From positions 80,746,714 to 80,810,713 of the forward strand of contig OY744517.1 in the NCBI GenBank assembly GCA_963556195.1: 64,000 nt of DNA, written 5' to 3'. Origin of the DNA: Sepiola atlantica. Taxonomy: Eukaryota; Mollusca; Cephalopoda; Sepiida; Sepiolidae. Shown one piece after another: positions 1 to 63,958 of the stretch (the stretch's first letter is position 1; every line of letters starts with the position of its first letter). The notes under the pieces are model-generated. The model was given only the letters and a program-made list of their open reading frames with translations. It did not search any database and was not told the DNA's origin. The position numbers and the translations under genes are program-made.

Positions 1-452
1 TTTTTAAATTAAAATATTAAAGTTACGCAAAGAAAAATTATTTTTACTTAAAGATTGGTAAAAAAAAACAGATTTTAAAAAGTATAAAATTCTCTGTATT
101 TCTCAATGTTCTTAAACAGCCCCCCCCCCCCGCCTCAAGCCTAAAGTTACAGGCCGCCACGAATCTTGGCTAGTCCTAAAGGAACCAGAATGCATCTCAT
201 CATTGAAACTTCTATACAGTAAGATGCTTGTGTTTATTTTTCAAGCCTGCCTTTGTAAGAGAGATTAAAAGCTGACACATTTGGTTTCAAACTTAGATAA
301 ATGAAGAAAAAGAAAGAGGGAGAGAGAAGAGAAAAAAAATGAAATCCTTCTTTTTGAATTAAAATCTTCTGTTTCATCTGCGCAAAATCCCCACCATTAA
401 ATATGAATGACCATTTTATATAGAACAAGTCAAAATATAGGATGGCTGTATA

Positions 453-652
453 TGTAATATATATATAATATATATATAATATACACATAATACATAATAT
501 ATATATAATATATATATAATATATATACATAATATACACATGATACATAATATATATATAATATATACATAATATACACATAATACATAATATATATATA
601 ATATATACATAATATATATATAATATATATATAATATATACATAATATATAA
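453..652. repeat. AT-rich tandem array with TACATAATATACACA variants
   Basis: About 200 bp of (TA)n interrupted by regular AA and CAC steps, giving a higher-order repeat of roughly 50 bp. It produces spurious reading frames on the minus strand. Confidence 0.9.
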
Positions 653-904
653 TACAACATGGTTGCCATTGTTGCCGCTCTCATATCTCAATTATTTACC
701 CACCCAGCAACGAACGCGAAGTCTGGGAGCCATATTTCGTCCTACTTCCAACGGATAGCACACTGTTTTTCTTTCTATCTGGACTGTGTGGAAACTGGCT
801 CAGCCATCTGCACCACATATTGATTCCTTACCCTCCGAGAAGTGTCAGGAAATTACACTGTAGGAAAAAGAATTAAATTTCACTGATACTATTACCGTCT
901 CAAT

Positions 905-1302
905 GCTTAGAAATGATTTATAATAAGAATGATCGTTCTCCATTATAATGATTTATAATGGGAATGATCGTTCTCTATTATAATGATTTATAATGGGGAA
1001 TGCTCGTTCACCATTATAATGATTTATAATGGGAATGCTCGTTCACCATTATAATGATTTATAATGGGAATGATCGTTCTCCATTACAATGATTTATAAT
1101 GGGAATGATCGTTCACCATTATAATGATTTATAATGGAGAATGATCGTTCACCATTATAATGATTTATAATGGAGAATGATCGTTCTCCATTATAATGAT
1201 TTATAATGGGAATGATCGTTCACCATTATAATGATTTATAATGGAGAATGATCGTTCTCCATTATAAATCATTATAATGGAGAATGATCGTTCTCCATTA
1301 TA
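905..1302. repeat. Palindromic tandem repeat, 36-37 bp unit
   Basis: About eleven copies of a unit containing ATAATGATTTATAATGG and GAATGATCGTTC. The words TTATAATGATTTATAA and GAACGATC are near-palindromic, so single strands can fold into a run of hairpins. The last units flip orientation. Confidence 0.85.
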
Positions 1303-1449
1303 ATTAATGCATTACTAGGCAGTAATAGAAAGTTTATCTGAGTCCAAAAGTTAATCAACAAATGACAGCTTTGCATTCCTGTTTTTGCATTTAGGGAGTC
1401 GTTGCTAAAAGGAGAATAATCCTTTTATACATTCTACTACAGCCAATCA

Positions 1450-1740
1450 GTAGAATGAGGCTCATAATGAGATTAATCATCATCATCGTCATCGTTATCG
1501 TCATCAGGTTAACGTTCGTTTTACATGTTGACTTTAAGAAATTGACATCCAACCTTACCTATCTCTGCCCAGGTCTTTATTTATCCTTCTTTCTATCAAG
1601 TCCACATCTCTCTATACTGCCCAGGTTTAATGTTCCTCTGAGGTCATCAGAACTAATTCTGTCTTTAAGACTCACATTACACATCCATCGTATCATTCTC
1701 ATATCATTTCTCTCGATGCAACATTAGAACAACCTACATG
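1450..1740 (-). mobile_element. LINE 3' end, reverse-transcriptase C-terminal remnant
   Basis: The minus strand carries a decayed copy of the sequence seen at 36740-37145: mIRWMC-like, SLKD and LRG-type residues, then a 3' end with (GAT)n (here ATC on + at 1475-1506). This is the tail of an RTE/CR1-like non-LTR retrotransposon. It is frameshifted and not coding. Confidence 0.65.
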
Positions 1741-2379
1741 AATTAACCTGCGTTTCGATGTTAGTACATCTCTACAGGGCTGTGAAAACAACTAAATATT
1801 AATTTTTCCCAAAAGAATCGGACAAAATAAAACAGAATATCTGTCAGTAAAAAATAACTTCTTTCCAAGGCCGTAGCTATCGCGGTGGTGGGGAAAAACT
1901 TTTTAAGCTCGTCATTATCACCGACCAGCAGAAATCACCCTCTCCCTACATACCTTTACACATTGGAAGGACATAGGTGGAAATCACATACATGCATAAA
2001 ACTTTATTACCCCTCCTTGCTCTCACACGCCCAGACAATACGTATACTTGAATCTATAGAAAGCAAGTTTAACCTAAGTTAAGATACATACACTCTCATC
2101 GGCTAGACATGAATAGGAAACCAACCGCCTCCACATTCATTTCACCATATATTAAATGTTTACATACACTAAGTATAGTGAAACAACTTGCAATATCACA
2201 CACACATACATTTACTAATTACACATGCAATTTTTATTTTTGTTACACTCCGAGGTAATCATTTTCTTGCAAACATAGATTTTCCACAATTCAAAAGCGA
2301 CAATTGTTTCTTTACATTAAAACTATCTGTTGTGACCTATTTGCGTTCGTTCGGCTGTTTACACATTTTACTTTTTTCT

Positions 2380-2430
2380 TTTACATTTCTCCTGGGCAAC
2401 GCCGGCGACAGGTACCTGCTAGTTAAATAT
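2380..2430. repeat. Terminus of a dispersed repeat (CCTGGGCAACGCCGG...GCTAGTT)
   Basis: The motif GGGCAACGCCGG followed by CTGCTAGTT recurs inverted at 14198-14230 and 15507-15537 and direct at 55778-55813, so it is one end of a dispersed element. The family name is not known to me. Confidence 0.5.
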
Positions 2431-2649
2431 ATTATTCATTAATAGTAATTTAATTATTAGTTTAATTACTAACTGTAATCTAGTTCGATTGACTTATTAA
2501 ATTCTACAGTCCACACGACCCTTTACTGTAGTTTATAAATTTAAATTGCCTATTAATTAGTTAGCTTAATACGTAATTTAATTACAATTATTTAAAGTAA
2601 TATTAGCCGTATACTTAGCCGGGAAATGTTTTGATTTGTTATATTATAC

Positions 2650-2970
2650 CAGAAAGTAAGATTATTAAAGTTTCCTTACGTAATGTCATGGCGAATTCAC
2701 AAGGTTATGACTATATTTATCTAGTGTGAACTGTTTGAAGTATCTACAGCTAATACCTATTTCATCCCTTGCTTTCAGTAGTTTATATTTATCAGGGAAC
2801 ATAATAATAGCCAGTTTTTCATTAAGACAAAGTAAACAGGCCGGGTTGTGTAGTGTAAAGGTTAGAGCGTTCTTCAAGGCGCTCCATTTCAGTACAGGTA
2901 TTTTATTATTATCCCTTAAAGACCATATGTGTTTGGATAATGAAGTGCCATTTTTCTTAACTAGGTTTTA
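2650..2970 (-). mobile_element. Penelope-like GIY-YIG region C-terminal remnant
   Basis: The minus strand reads LSKHMWSLRDNN, then CLLCLNEKLAI, then ARDEIGISCRYF. The order LSK-x-WxL, C-x2-C-x-EK, R-x-E-x(3-4)-CR is one I associate with the C-terminal part of GIY-YIG-bearing retroelements. A related piece is at 29704-29945. It is a fragment with no catalytic part. Confidence 0.5.
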
Positions 2971-3122
2971 AAAGATATTTTATGGTTTCTCTATCTAACC
3001 TGTGCTTTTTGGCCGGCTAAAAGTTTTTGATTTGCACTTGCACACAATGCTCGATGCCTTCTTAGAGGGAGCTTTATAGTATTTAAAAGAATTATGTGTT
3101 TTTAACACATAATACTTTTAAT

Positions 3123-3514
<392 letters not shown>

Positions 3515-3587
3515 CGTTATATAATTTGATATTAGACCAAACCTTTTCATTCAGATTGTACCTGAAATCTCGAATTTTAAAAATCAT

Positions 3588-3589
<2 letters not shown>

Positions 3590-3645
<56 letters not shown>
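3590..3645. repeat. (TA)n block followed by (GT)4
   Basis: A pure TA tract. It lies 165 nt to the 3' side of the degenerate minus-strand hammerhead motif at 3811-3856. Confidence 0.95.
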
Positions 3646-3648
<3 letters not shown>

Positions 3649-3810
3649 GTGTGTGTCTAGTCAGCATTTTCTCATTTATGCAAACATTGTTAAAAATAAC
3701 AAAATTCGTCTGTTTAATTATACCTTTTATTATTTTTTTCAATTTTTCTGATGGTCTTTTTTGTATTAAAATCAAAAAAATGAATAATAAATGTTCCATA
3801 GGTTTCGCAG

Positions 3811-3856
3811 GTTTCACGAACGTTTTCGGTTCTTCGTCGAATCATTCTCAGGTGTC
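3811..3856 (-). ncRNA. Degenerate hammerhead-ribozyme-like motif
   Basis: The minus strand reads CTGAGAA, a hairpin arm pair GATTC/GAACC, then GAAA, a palindromic ACGT stem III and a CAC/GTG stem I. One core base is changed (G8 to A), which should abolish cleavage. Confidence 0.45.
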
Positions 3857-4440
3857 AAAAGCAAATGAACAAAAAAGCTGGAGAAAGAAGAGAAATTTTT
3901 AAAAAGACGACGTAGAAATGCGCATAGAACGTTTTTCGCATTGTTCCAGGAAGTCGTTGACGCTGGATGGCATTATTTTTTGTTTAGCATATACAGAAAG
4001 CCCACATTTACAGGCCAGTATATGAGCTGGGATTCATTCCTCCCCCCCCCCCCCCCCCCCAACAAAAAAAAATTGGAAAAATCAATCTGATTTAAACATT
4101 AGTGCATCAGGCGTTGTCGATCTGATCCAGTTCTAAAATAGATGCAGAACTTAAAAGAATAACAGAAATCTTCTCTTCCAATGGTTGTTCTTGATATACC
4201 ATTGAAAGATTTATTAAAAACAACATCTCCACATTTAAAGAGGAAAAATATTTTGCCTCCCACAAATGCCACGTTTATGTGAAATTTTCTGTGCAAGCAG
4301 AAGGAGTACACCCAACATTTAGAACTGATGGGTATACGTTGAAATACCTACCTCATATATAATTTTTTTAACCCTCACCCACCAATTCCTATAATTGTTC
4401 TTTTGACCACACTTTTATCCATAATTTCACCCCTATTATA

Positions 4441-4490
4441 TCATCGACGACTACCTTGACAAAGTGTTGACCGAAAGACGTCTAGGCAGC
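4441..4490 (+). ncRNA. Degenerate hammerhead-like motif
   Basis: TCGACGA stands where CTGACGA is expected. It is followed by a stem-loop ending in GACC, then GAAA and the palindrome AGACGTCT as stem III. Two core bases are changed; this may be a relic or chance. Confidence 0.3.
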
Positions 4491-4677
4491 AATAACATCT
4501 TCTTCTCCTCCGTTCATTAATTTCTTTTCTTTTAACCATGTTACTAATTTAAAATTAAAAAAAAACGAAAAAAAAACCAGATTCTTGATCCTCTCTACGT
4601 GTGTTTTAAAAATTTATTTTGATAATAATGGCCTCCCTCTTTTTCAGTAATTATGGTTTCGTCGCCAATATTATTTA

Positions 4678-4681
<4 letters not shown>

Positions 4682-4713
<32 letters not shown>
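4682..4713. repeat. (TA)n block
   Basis: A pure TA tract directly before the first tRNA-like/hammerhead repeat unit. Confidence 0.95.
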
Positions 4714-4716
<3 letters not shown>

Positions 4717-4793
4717 TAGATGTCGGGATTTGAGTTGTAAAATACTCGGAATCCGGGGTTTCGAATCGCATGACCAGTAGTGAATAGTCATAT

Positions 4794-4848
4794 CTCTATG
4801 ATGATGAGGCCCGATTATTAAAGGACGAAACGTATACATAAATAGATA
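4794..4848 (+). ncRNA. Hammerhead-like motif, copy 1 (C3 mutated)
   Basis: Stem I TCTATG pairs with an AATAGA segment, the core reads ATGATGA instead of CTGATGA, a GCCC/GGAC-type stem II follows, then GAAA and an ACGTATAC stem III. The C3 to A change predicts loss of cleavage. Confidence 0.6.
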
Positions 4849-5114
4849 ATAAACAAAAACAAAGATTTATTATTTGTAGCCACTAGAAAATCCGTCTAGA
4901 TGGGCACTGTAAGTGTAATATTAACACAGTATGACGTCGCTAGCTATACATGCATCGTTCCTTTCATTAAGTTAAACGCTCTTATGACGTCAAGCTAAAA
5001 AGGATAAAGTGTTAAAATTATCACTGTTTATTCGCTATTCAGCATTGGCCGAGTGGTTCTAGATGTCGGGATTTTAGTTGTAAAATAGTCGGAATCGCAT
5101 GACCAGTAGTGAAT

Positions 5115-5417
5115 GAGGGTTTTTTACCCCACCCTTATAGACCGGTATTGTCCGGGCCTTCGGATCTGGATTTACGCCGGTCTATCGGTTGTCCGTCCTG
5201 TGCAGTTCTAGGAGGTGCACCTTCCCAGGCTTTGCCTCCCCTCTTTGGGGAGGAGTAAGTTTATTGCCTACTGCCTGAGGCGCCCCTACCAGGGAATGCT
5301 AACGGGGCTGCCCAGCCAATTTTTAAATGGCCAGAGTGCTCAAATTCTCGAGCGCTGGTTTTTCCTCACTTTCCCGACCTTGTGTCACATCTTACCTTGT
5401 GGGAGGAAGATAAATAG
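5115..5417 (+). mobile_element. 5'-truncated copy of the U2-headed repeat
   Basis: This 303-bp insert interrupts the second unit between GTGAAT and AGTCAT. It shares its body with the 41.4-42.1 kb units (GTGCAGTTCTAGGAGGT, CCCAGGCTTTGCCTCCCC, TACTGCCTGAGGCGCC) and ends GGAGGAAGATAAATA, but lacks the snRNA-like head. The short AT-rich end is consistent with retroposition. Confidence 0.7.
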
Positions 5418-5425
5418 AGTCATAT

Positions 5426-5478
5426 CTCTATGCTGATGTGTCCCGATTATAAAGGACGAAACGTATACGTACATAGAT
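5426..5478 (+). ncRNA. Hammerhead-like motif, copy 2 (A9 mutated)
   Basis: Stem I TCTATG/CATAGA is perfect, the core reads CTGATGT (A9 to T), stem II is TCC/GGA, then GAAA and the ten-base palindrome ACGTATACGT as stem III. Confidence 0.65.
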
Positions 5479-5489
5479 AATAAACGAAA

Positions 5490-6470
5490 AATATCAAGAT
5501 TTTTTGTTTAAAAGTAAGAAATGTCTGTTTATTCAAAACATTAAAAAATTATAAAACTGCTGTATTAATTATTTTGACATTCATTTTTAAATTCGTGAAT
5601 AATTATGCATAACGTGACATAAGTAATCGCATGGATTTAATGTTATGTAGAAAATATCAGCTTACAAAATACATAATTAAATATGGCTATTAATTTCTTG
5701 CTGAGAAGTACTAAACACTTGATAATGGCTGCAGTGTTAGCCGGAAGTAAAAGAAACATTAGCCAATTCTTACATGGCATACAGCCAACGAAAGCCTGGC
5801 TTGTGCGAACATATGAAAGACTCCTATGATAACATTCGTTGTAATCCTTGTCCATCATCTTCAACCAAATGTATATAAAGGATAGCTTTCTGCCCAAATT
5901 TACATATAATATATATAGCAGAACCCGGGAGAAGCGAGGAACCTAAAAAACTACTGCTCCCACCACTTAATCCCATATTACTATTCTTATTTCTTTTGTT
6001 TTCTATAAATACATATTTCCAACTTATAAATAAAATTAAGTAAAACGTTTTCTTAGCTGTTTATGGATGTCCAGCATCAATGAAGACCCGGCAACAAAAG
6101 GACTGTAAAACCCCGACGTAAAAAAAAAAAAAAAAAAAAATCTACGTTTTCAGTGTCACAAAGTCTGTTTTAAACCGCGTGAAAGAGAAATTGGGATGCT
6201 GAAAACGTACACACAGCAAGTTTAATAGCAAATTACTGTTGCTGATAAACTTGGATTGTGTAATTCATCAGCATCCCCAAATCGCATTTAAAAAGATGAA
6301 AACGTAATTTGTGATGTTGAAAACGTACACAAAAGTTTGACATATAAGAAAAAAGTAATTTCTTATTAAAAATCATCTTATGATAAGACACTACGTAATG
6401 ATTTGTATACAAAATCTTAGCAGTCGAAGATACGTCTCAGTATATGAATTATTTTGTATTTCTATAATAA
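5490..6470. other. Intronic sequence, nothing recognised
   Basis: AT-rich non-coding DNA with a poly-A tract at 6120-6140 and the word GAAAACGTACACA repeated near 6200 and 6320. I see no gene. Confidence 0.5.
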
Positions 6471-6862
6471 TTCCATGATAAATGCCAGTATACTGAAATC
6501 ATATGCCCTTAATAGGGTTAAGATGAAAATTCATATACACTAAATGTACAAAAGCAAGGAAATTCTCAAATTTTTACACTTTTATTGTCATTAATGGAAT
6601 GACTATATATCAACCAAACCATTTCATTATCACATCACTACAGTATACATCTCTATGCATGAGTGGATGAAGTGTGTGAGGTGCGCTGAAGAATATTCCT
6701 ACCAGTAAAATACATAGCCCTGTTGTGCTCGCATAACCTTAATGACAATAAAAGTGTAAAAATTTGAGAATTTCCTTGCTTTTGTACATTTAGTGTATAT
6801 GAATTTTCATCTTAACCCTATTAAGGGCATATGATTTCAGTATACTGACATTTTTCATGGAA
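6471..6862. mobile_element. Foldback element, about 125-bp inverted repeats
   Basis: The left arm (6471-6595, starting TTCCATGATAAATGCCAGTA) is repeated inverted at 6737-6862 with few mismatches. The 140-bp centre is non-coding. This is the structure of a MITE or foldback element. I could not confirm a target duplication. Confidence 0.8.
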
Positions 6863-6938
6863 TGTCACTACTTTTGTAAAGGCTATGCCTCAATACAATG
6901 CCTTCTCATAACTGATATAGTTGGTAGTTTTACTAATC

Positions 6939-7180
6939 AAGGTATATGGTAAACTGAAATTAAAATGCCATCAACTAGACACTAGAACCTCTATCTTTGC
7001 CAAAAATCAGCTGAATCCATCAAATGGTCGATAAAATATAGAATAAAGTGTATGAATACTGATCATTTTTAAGGTTTTTTGGAATTTCCTGGAAAACTAA
7101 GGTATATGGTAAACTGAAATTAAAATGCCATCAACTAGACCCTAGAACCTCTATCTCTGCCAAAAATCAGCTGAATCCAT
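6939..7180. repeat. 160-bp direct duplication
   Basis: An 82-bp segment beginning AAGGTATATGGTAAACTG at 6939-7020 recurs at 7099-7180 with three differences, so the period is 160 bp. Non-coding. Confidence 0.85.
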
Positions 7181-7189
7181 AAAATAGTT

Positions 7190-9170
7190 GATGAGAGACA
7201 GGGTGGCACATATGTACGTATGTACGTACACACAGATAACATGATTTCATGATTGAACTTTCTGGATCTTTGGGTTGCCTTGACTAATGATGCTGAAATT
7301 CTACACACTTATAGAACCTATCAAATAAAAATTTTGTGCAAAGTTTTAACTAATTTGGTTTATTGGTTTTTGAGTTATGATTGATCAAAGAAATGAGATT
7401 TCCAGCATAGACTATTCGTAAAGTCTATTAAGGGATAGAGCGCTCTCGCGCCTTCCTTGATTAAAAAGTCAAATAAGTAAATGTATTATTGTTTGGACCT
7501 CTGTATGTGATAAGTTATTTTCTGCATACATTTAGAAAATTGAACATCGTTTTTTAGTTATTTAGCATTATCAGAAATCTAGTGTTTTATATATAGATAT
7601 ATTTTGTCTCCAACTTGATAAAAAGTAAATCCTTTTACAAATCTAAAGAATGTGAAATTATTGTGTTAAAAGCAAGTGTTGTCAAATTAGTGAAAGATAA
7701 AAAAAAAAAAAAGAAGAAAGAAACGCAAGTCTTTCTCTGTTTTGTGTTTAAGTACGAATGTTAAAGTCACTTATTAAAGTTAAACATCAAGCAAAGGAAA
7801 AATAAAGACAGATATAATTAATGATAGAGAAAACGAAATGGTTAGTATTGTTGCAAAAATTTAAAATAACACTTAAAGTATTATTATAATTTTGAAAGAG
7901 GGCTACACATATAATCAAATAAATGCCAACAGCAGTCTGTCCAAAATATTGTCTGTGTAATCACAAACGACCAGTTGCTATTGCAACCGTCAGACCTGTT
8001 GAAACTGCTACTCTCTCGCACAAGCGAGGCAATTGATGAACGCATGTGCGCAAAGCAAATTACTGCTACTAGAATGGTTTTCTTTCAGTGTTCAACACAA
8101 GGCTCACTGTTTCTCTTTTCTCTTAACCATTGAATTTAAAAAAATTATTTTCAAGTTGCTAACTTATTGTAAAAAAGAAAAATTGTATATATTTTGCATG
8201 GATTTATTTGATTATATGTATATATTTAAAATCAAATGCATTTATTGTTTAATGTACCGTTCGCTGCCAGACTTGATGAGAGAAATGATAACTGCTGTAA
8301 ATACGGTGAAACCTGTTTAGTGTGGTGTAATATGTGTTCTGAAGGGAAGTGCCACAATTGAATTATAAGTATGTGTGACTAAAGAATTTGTAGAGAAGAT
8401 TTTGTTTAAAAAGATTCGCCCGTCGTCGGTTAGGAGATAATTGTTTAGTTTAGAAGCAATGTGAAAATGTAAGAAACATGAAAGCGGCCACGACAGTATT
8501 CCCTGCCTACCATAAGAAACTGAAGTACTTATTCGATACTAATTGGAAAAAAAAGAAACCGAACACAATGTTAATTAGGCTGAATGACAGTGATAATTAT
8601 CTACTAATGTTTTTTGAAACGAAATAAATTTGGATGACTGTTTAATAATTTATATGTGAAACACGTACTGTTGAAATTTTATTTTTTGCAATGTCTTCAG
8701 CGGTTAGTGGGGTGATACGTGTTTAATAAACGGTTGTACTATTTCTATTATTTCTGGGGGGGATGAGCAGAAATTTATCTTGACTTTGATCCCGAAAGTG
8801 AGGAGAGGAAGACTACATATGAAATAAGGAGCTAAATGATTATTATCATTATTATTAATGAAAAATGAAAATCAAATAGCGAGCAGGATAAAATATTAAA
8901 AAAATATATACATTGAATGTAAAAATTTTCTTTCTAAAAACATGGAGCAGTAGGTTTCCTATTTCACTAACAAAATATATTTCTATATCTAGTTTTTGTT
9001 ACGAAATCTATCAAGCACTAATGGGGTGGGTGACTTTACTTTATATATTCGATGTATATGTGTCCGTGGATGATTATGTAAGTGCAAAGCATATACATTT
9101 TTATATATTTCTTTCAAAGTTGAAATAGCAAAAATGTAGGGTTTTATTTAGAATAAATTAAGATAAACAG
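7190..9170. other. Intronic sequence, no gene recognised
   Basis: AT-rich DNA with a short TACGTATG run near 7210. Short reading frames here show no domain or splice context. Confidence 0.5.
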
Positions 9171-9172
9171 AG

Positions 9173-9177
<5 letters not shown>

Positions 9178-9243
<66 letters not shown>
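9178..9243. repeat. (TAA)n microsatellite
   Basis: About 22 TAA units followed by C-rich/A-rich slippage tracts to 9305. A second shorter (TAA)n is at 9707-9736, so the 9360-9705 segment between them is probably an inserted repeat of unknown type with decayed coding character. Confidence 0.9.
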
Positions 9244-9244
<1 letters not shown>

Positions 9245-9948
9245 CAATTAGCTCACCCCCCCCCAAAAAAATAATCAGCTCCCCACCCCCCCCAAAAAAA
9301 AATAAATAAATAAAAAATGTTTAAAAAGAAACATTTTTAAAAGGATAAAAAATAAATGGTACCAGCCTAGGCTGACACCACACAAAATATTTGCATAGGG
9401 TCAAGGAGGATGAGAAGACCGAGGAGGGACAGCACAAACCAGACCTCCACTGGAAGTGCAGAGACTGCTGGGACCCTTGGGGAGGCTTATTGCCACCCAA
9501 ATCCAAGAGAAGACCAATGGTCCTTACCAGCGAGAAATCAATGGTAAACGGCTGTTGTGATACTGCAAGTTTATTTGCGGTGGCTATCGAAAAGAGGTGG
9601 AGAATACTGGAAATCTGGGGAGACTTGTTGTCACTCAGACTCCAGGGAATACCACCGGTTGTCGGTGAGCAATCACTGATGACCTGTGTGAGAACTCCTA
9701 GTGAGTAAATAATAATAATAATAATAATAATAATAAGCATATATTATAAAATAATAACATTATCCTAGTATATTATAGTGAAAGCTAATTACTTATGCAG
9801 AACTTTGCTCTTTGGTTTAATTAATGAGCATCAAATTGAAGATGTATCATTTTTTATAATCCACCGGTTTATCTTTTAAGGAATTTGTTGTTGATACGAG
9901 TTGAATATGTTTTCACTTGTTTGACTCGGTTTTATCTTATCTTTTCAG

Positions 9949-62281
<52,333 letters not shown>

Positions 62282-63000
62282 GTAAGTTTTTGAGTTTTCT
62301 ATATTTAAACTAGTGTACATTCTCTATTAAAAGTGAGGGAAAAAAATCATGCTTCGTCAGTGTTACCGCTAATATTAATAAAAAATCATAGAATTATGCC
62401 AGTAATTTAATTTTTCATATGTAAATTATTATTATCATTTCTGATGACTTAAAGAAGAAAAAAACACCTACCATTGAATTTTTATTTAGAGTGAAAGATT
62501 TCTTTCCAAATTCATTTCAGACCATGAGGGAAGGAGGAGGGGTCTGATATTTATTTTTCAATTTAAGTCATTCTAATGCTTTTTTTTTTTTCATTTTTAA
62601 TTACCTAAAAGAAAAAAAAACACCAAACTTGACTTTTTACTATTTTAAAATTTTCTTCCTTTGATCATGGGGGAGGGGGGGGGGAATGCTGCTTAATGTT
62701 AAAAATATGTTAAAAACATCAAAGGTGTTAGCTGTTAAAAATGAAATTAAAAGAGTTCAATCGTCACTCAAGTAGAGAAGAAAAAAAAGAAATAAAACGT
62801 CTCGAACTGGGAAGTTTAAAAAAAAAGAAAAAAAAAGGAGAAAAACATAAAACAGAAGGAAAAAACTAAGAAAGAAAACCTCTGATTATGGAAATAGATT
62901 TACGGTCTCCCCTTCGTTGGGTTGGGTAGACTTTTGTGTGACGGGGTGGATATATATTTACAAATAAATACACATTGCTCTTTGTTATAGAATGGAGGAT
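62282..63000. other. Start of the downstream intron
   Basis: AT-rich with several poly-A/poly-G tracts; two imperfect copies of a 150-bp segment (GAAGAAAAAAACACCTACCA and GAAAAAAAAACACCAAACTT) at 62450 and 62605. No gene. Confidence 0.45.
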
Positions 63001-63056
63001 GTTTTTGTATAATGTGTGTATGTGTGTGTGTGTGTGTGTATGTGTGTGTGTGTGTG

Positions 63057-63450
63057 TACACAGGCTAGGTCGAGAATTGTTAATAACTAACGCCTCACTA
63101 AATTCCTGTGTCATTGTGGAGCTGACTACGTTGGCAAGACATCCCAAAGATTAGAAATGAGAATATCCCAACACATACCACGTGATATTCGTTTACACAA
63201 GGTTTCGAGATCATCCGGGAACTTCCAGGCACAGGAAGCAGCCATCAGTAATCACCTGGTTAGTACAAATAGTTGTTCTGACAAGTATTCCGATGGGTGG
63301 TTTTCTGTCTTACACAGTGCCAGGTCGAACTACCATCTCAATATTATTGAGGCGTTAGTTATTAACAATTCTCGACCTAGCCTGTGTAGACAAAAGATTT
63401 TGAAGCATCAGTTGGATATCTTTAATGATTCAAATCCACCATAACGTTGA
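63057..63450 (+). mobile_element. Penelope-like GIY-YIG endonuclease fragment
   Basis: From about 63105 the frame reads CHCGADYVGKTSQRLEMRIS then QHIPRDIRLHK, AAISNHLVSTN, FSVLHSARSNYHLNIIEAL and PSLCRQKILKH, ending at 63444. The YVGKT-S-x-R-L-x-x-R-x-x-H pattern and the later E in IIEA are the GIY-YIG nuclease core as found in Penelope-like retroelements; the preceding reverse transcriptase is absent. The first 36 bp of the segment (63057-63092) are the inverse of 63350-63389. Confidence 0.75.
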
Positions 63451-63649
63451 GAGATTTAATTTTTTTTTTCTTCTCTCTCAATCGTTTTCTCCAACTGTAA
63501 CAAATTTTTTTCCCTCATATCTCATTCAATTTTCTTAGTTTTTAATTTATCATTCTGACGTTTCCTCCTAGAGGGTCAGAGGATAAGGCCTTAAGGAAAA
63601 TTTTAGCAATTTTCTTTTTTTTTTCCACACGCCCGTTTCATTGATTAAA

Positions 63650-63677
63650 AAAAAATGTATATATATACACACACACG
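63650..63677. repeat. (TA)n(CA)n block
   Basis: A short tract 112 nt on the 3' side of the motif at 63788. Confidence 0.9.
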
Positions 63678-63787
63678 TTTCATTGAACAGGAGTGCTAGC
63701 TTCTGTTTATTCATTTTTGGATCCATTTTTCCAGTCGACCGATTTAGTGTTGTTATCCATGCTGTGTAAGAAATCCCCATATTTTTG

Positions 63788-63830
63788 GTTAACGCTTTCG
63801 ACCGACATCGGTCGTTTTCAGCACTCCTGT
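63788..63830 (-). ncRNA. Degenerate hammerhead-like motif (G8 mutated)
   Basis: The minus strand reads CTGAAAA, a strong stem II CGACCG/TCGGTC, then GAAAGCG. G8 is changed to A. Confidence 0.5.
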
Positions 63831-63878
63831 TCAATCAAACTTGTATAAAGGAAAGAATGCTGCCTAATTATACAAATT

Positions 63879-63882
<4 letters not shown>

Positions 63883-63956
<74 letters not shown>
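63883..63956. repeat. (TA)n block, followed by G-rich end
   Basis: A TA tract; the window ends in G and C runs (63975-64000) of unknown origin. Confidence 0.95.

Positions 63957-63958
<2 letters not shown>

Larger units (their letters stand above)
4714..5490 (+). mobile_element. Tandem dimer of a tRNA-like/hammerhead retroposon with a nested insertion
   Basis: Two copies of one unit lie head to tail. Each has a leader, a tRNA-like part (TTGGCCGAGTGGTT A box at 5045; GGTTTCGAATCGC B box at 4757 in copy 1), then a hammerhead-like motif about 45 nt later (4794-4848 and 5426-5478). A third copy is at 18947-19232 on the minus strand. Copy 2 is split by a 303-bp insertion (5115-5417) and has lost the B box. 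Between the two ribozymes, without the insertion, the monomer is about 320 bp, within the range of animal retrozymes. The combination of pol III-like boxes and a ribozyme is my reading of the sequence. Confidence 0.65.

Noticed and set aside
9391..9740. Overlapping 105- and 139-codon frames on both strands
   Set aside because: The segment lies between two (TAA)n tracts and looks like a repeat insert; neither frame shows a domain I can name.
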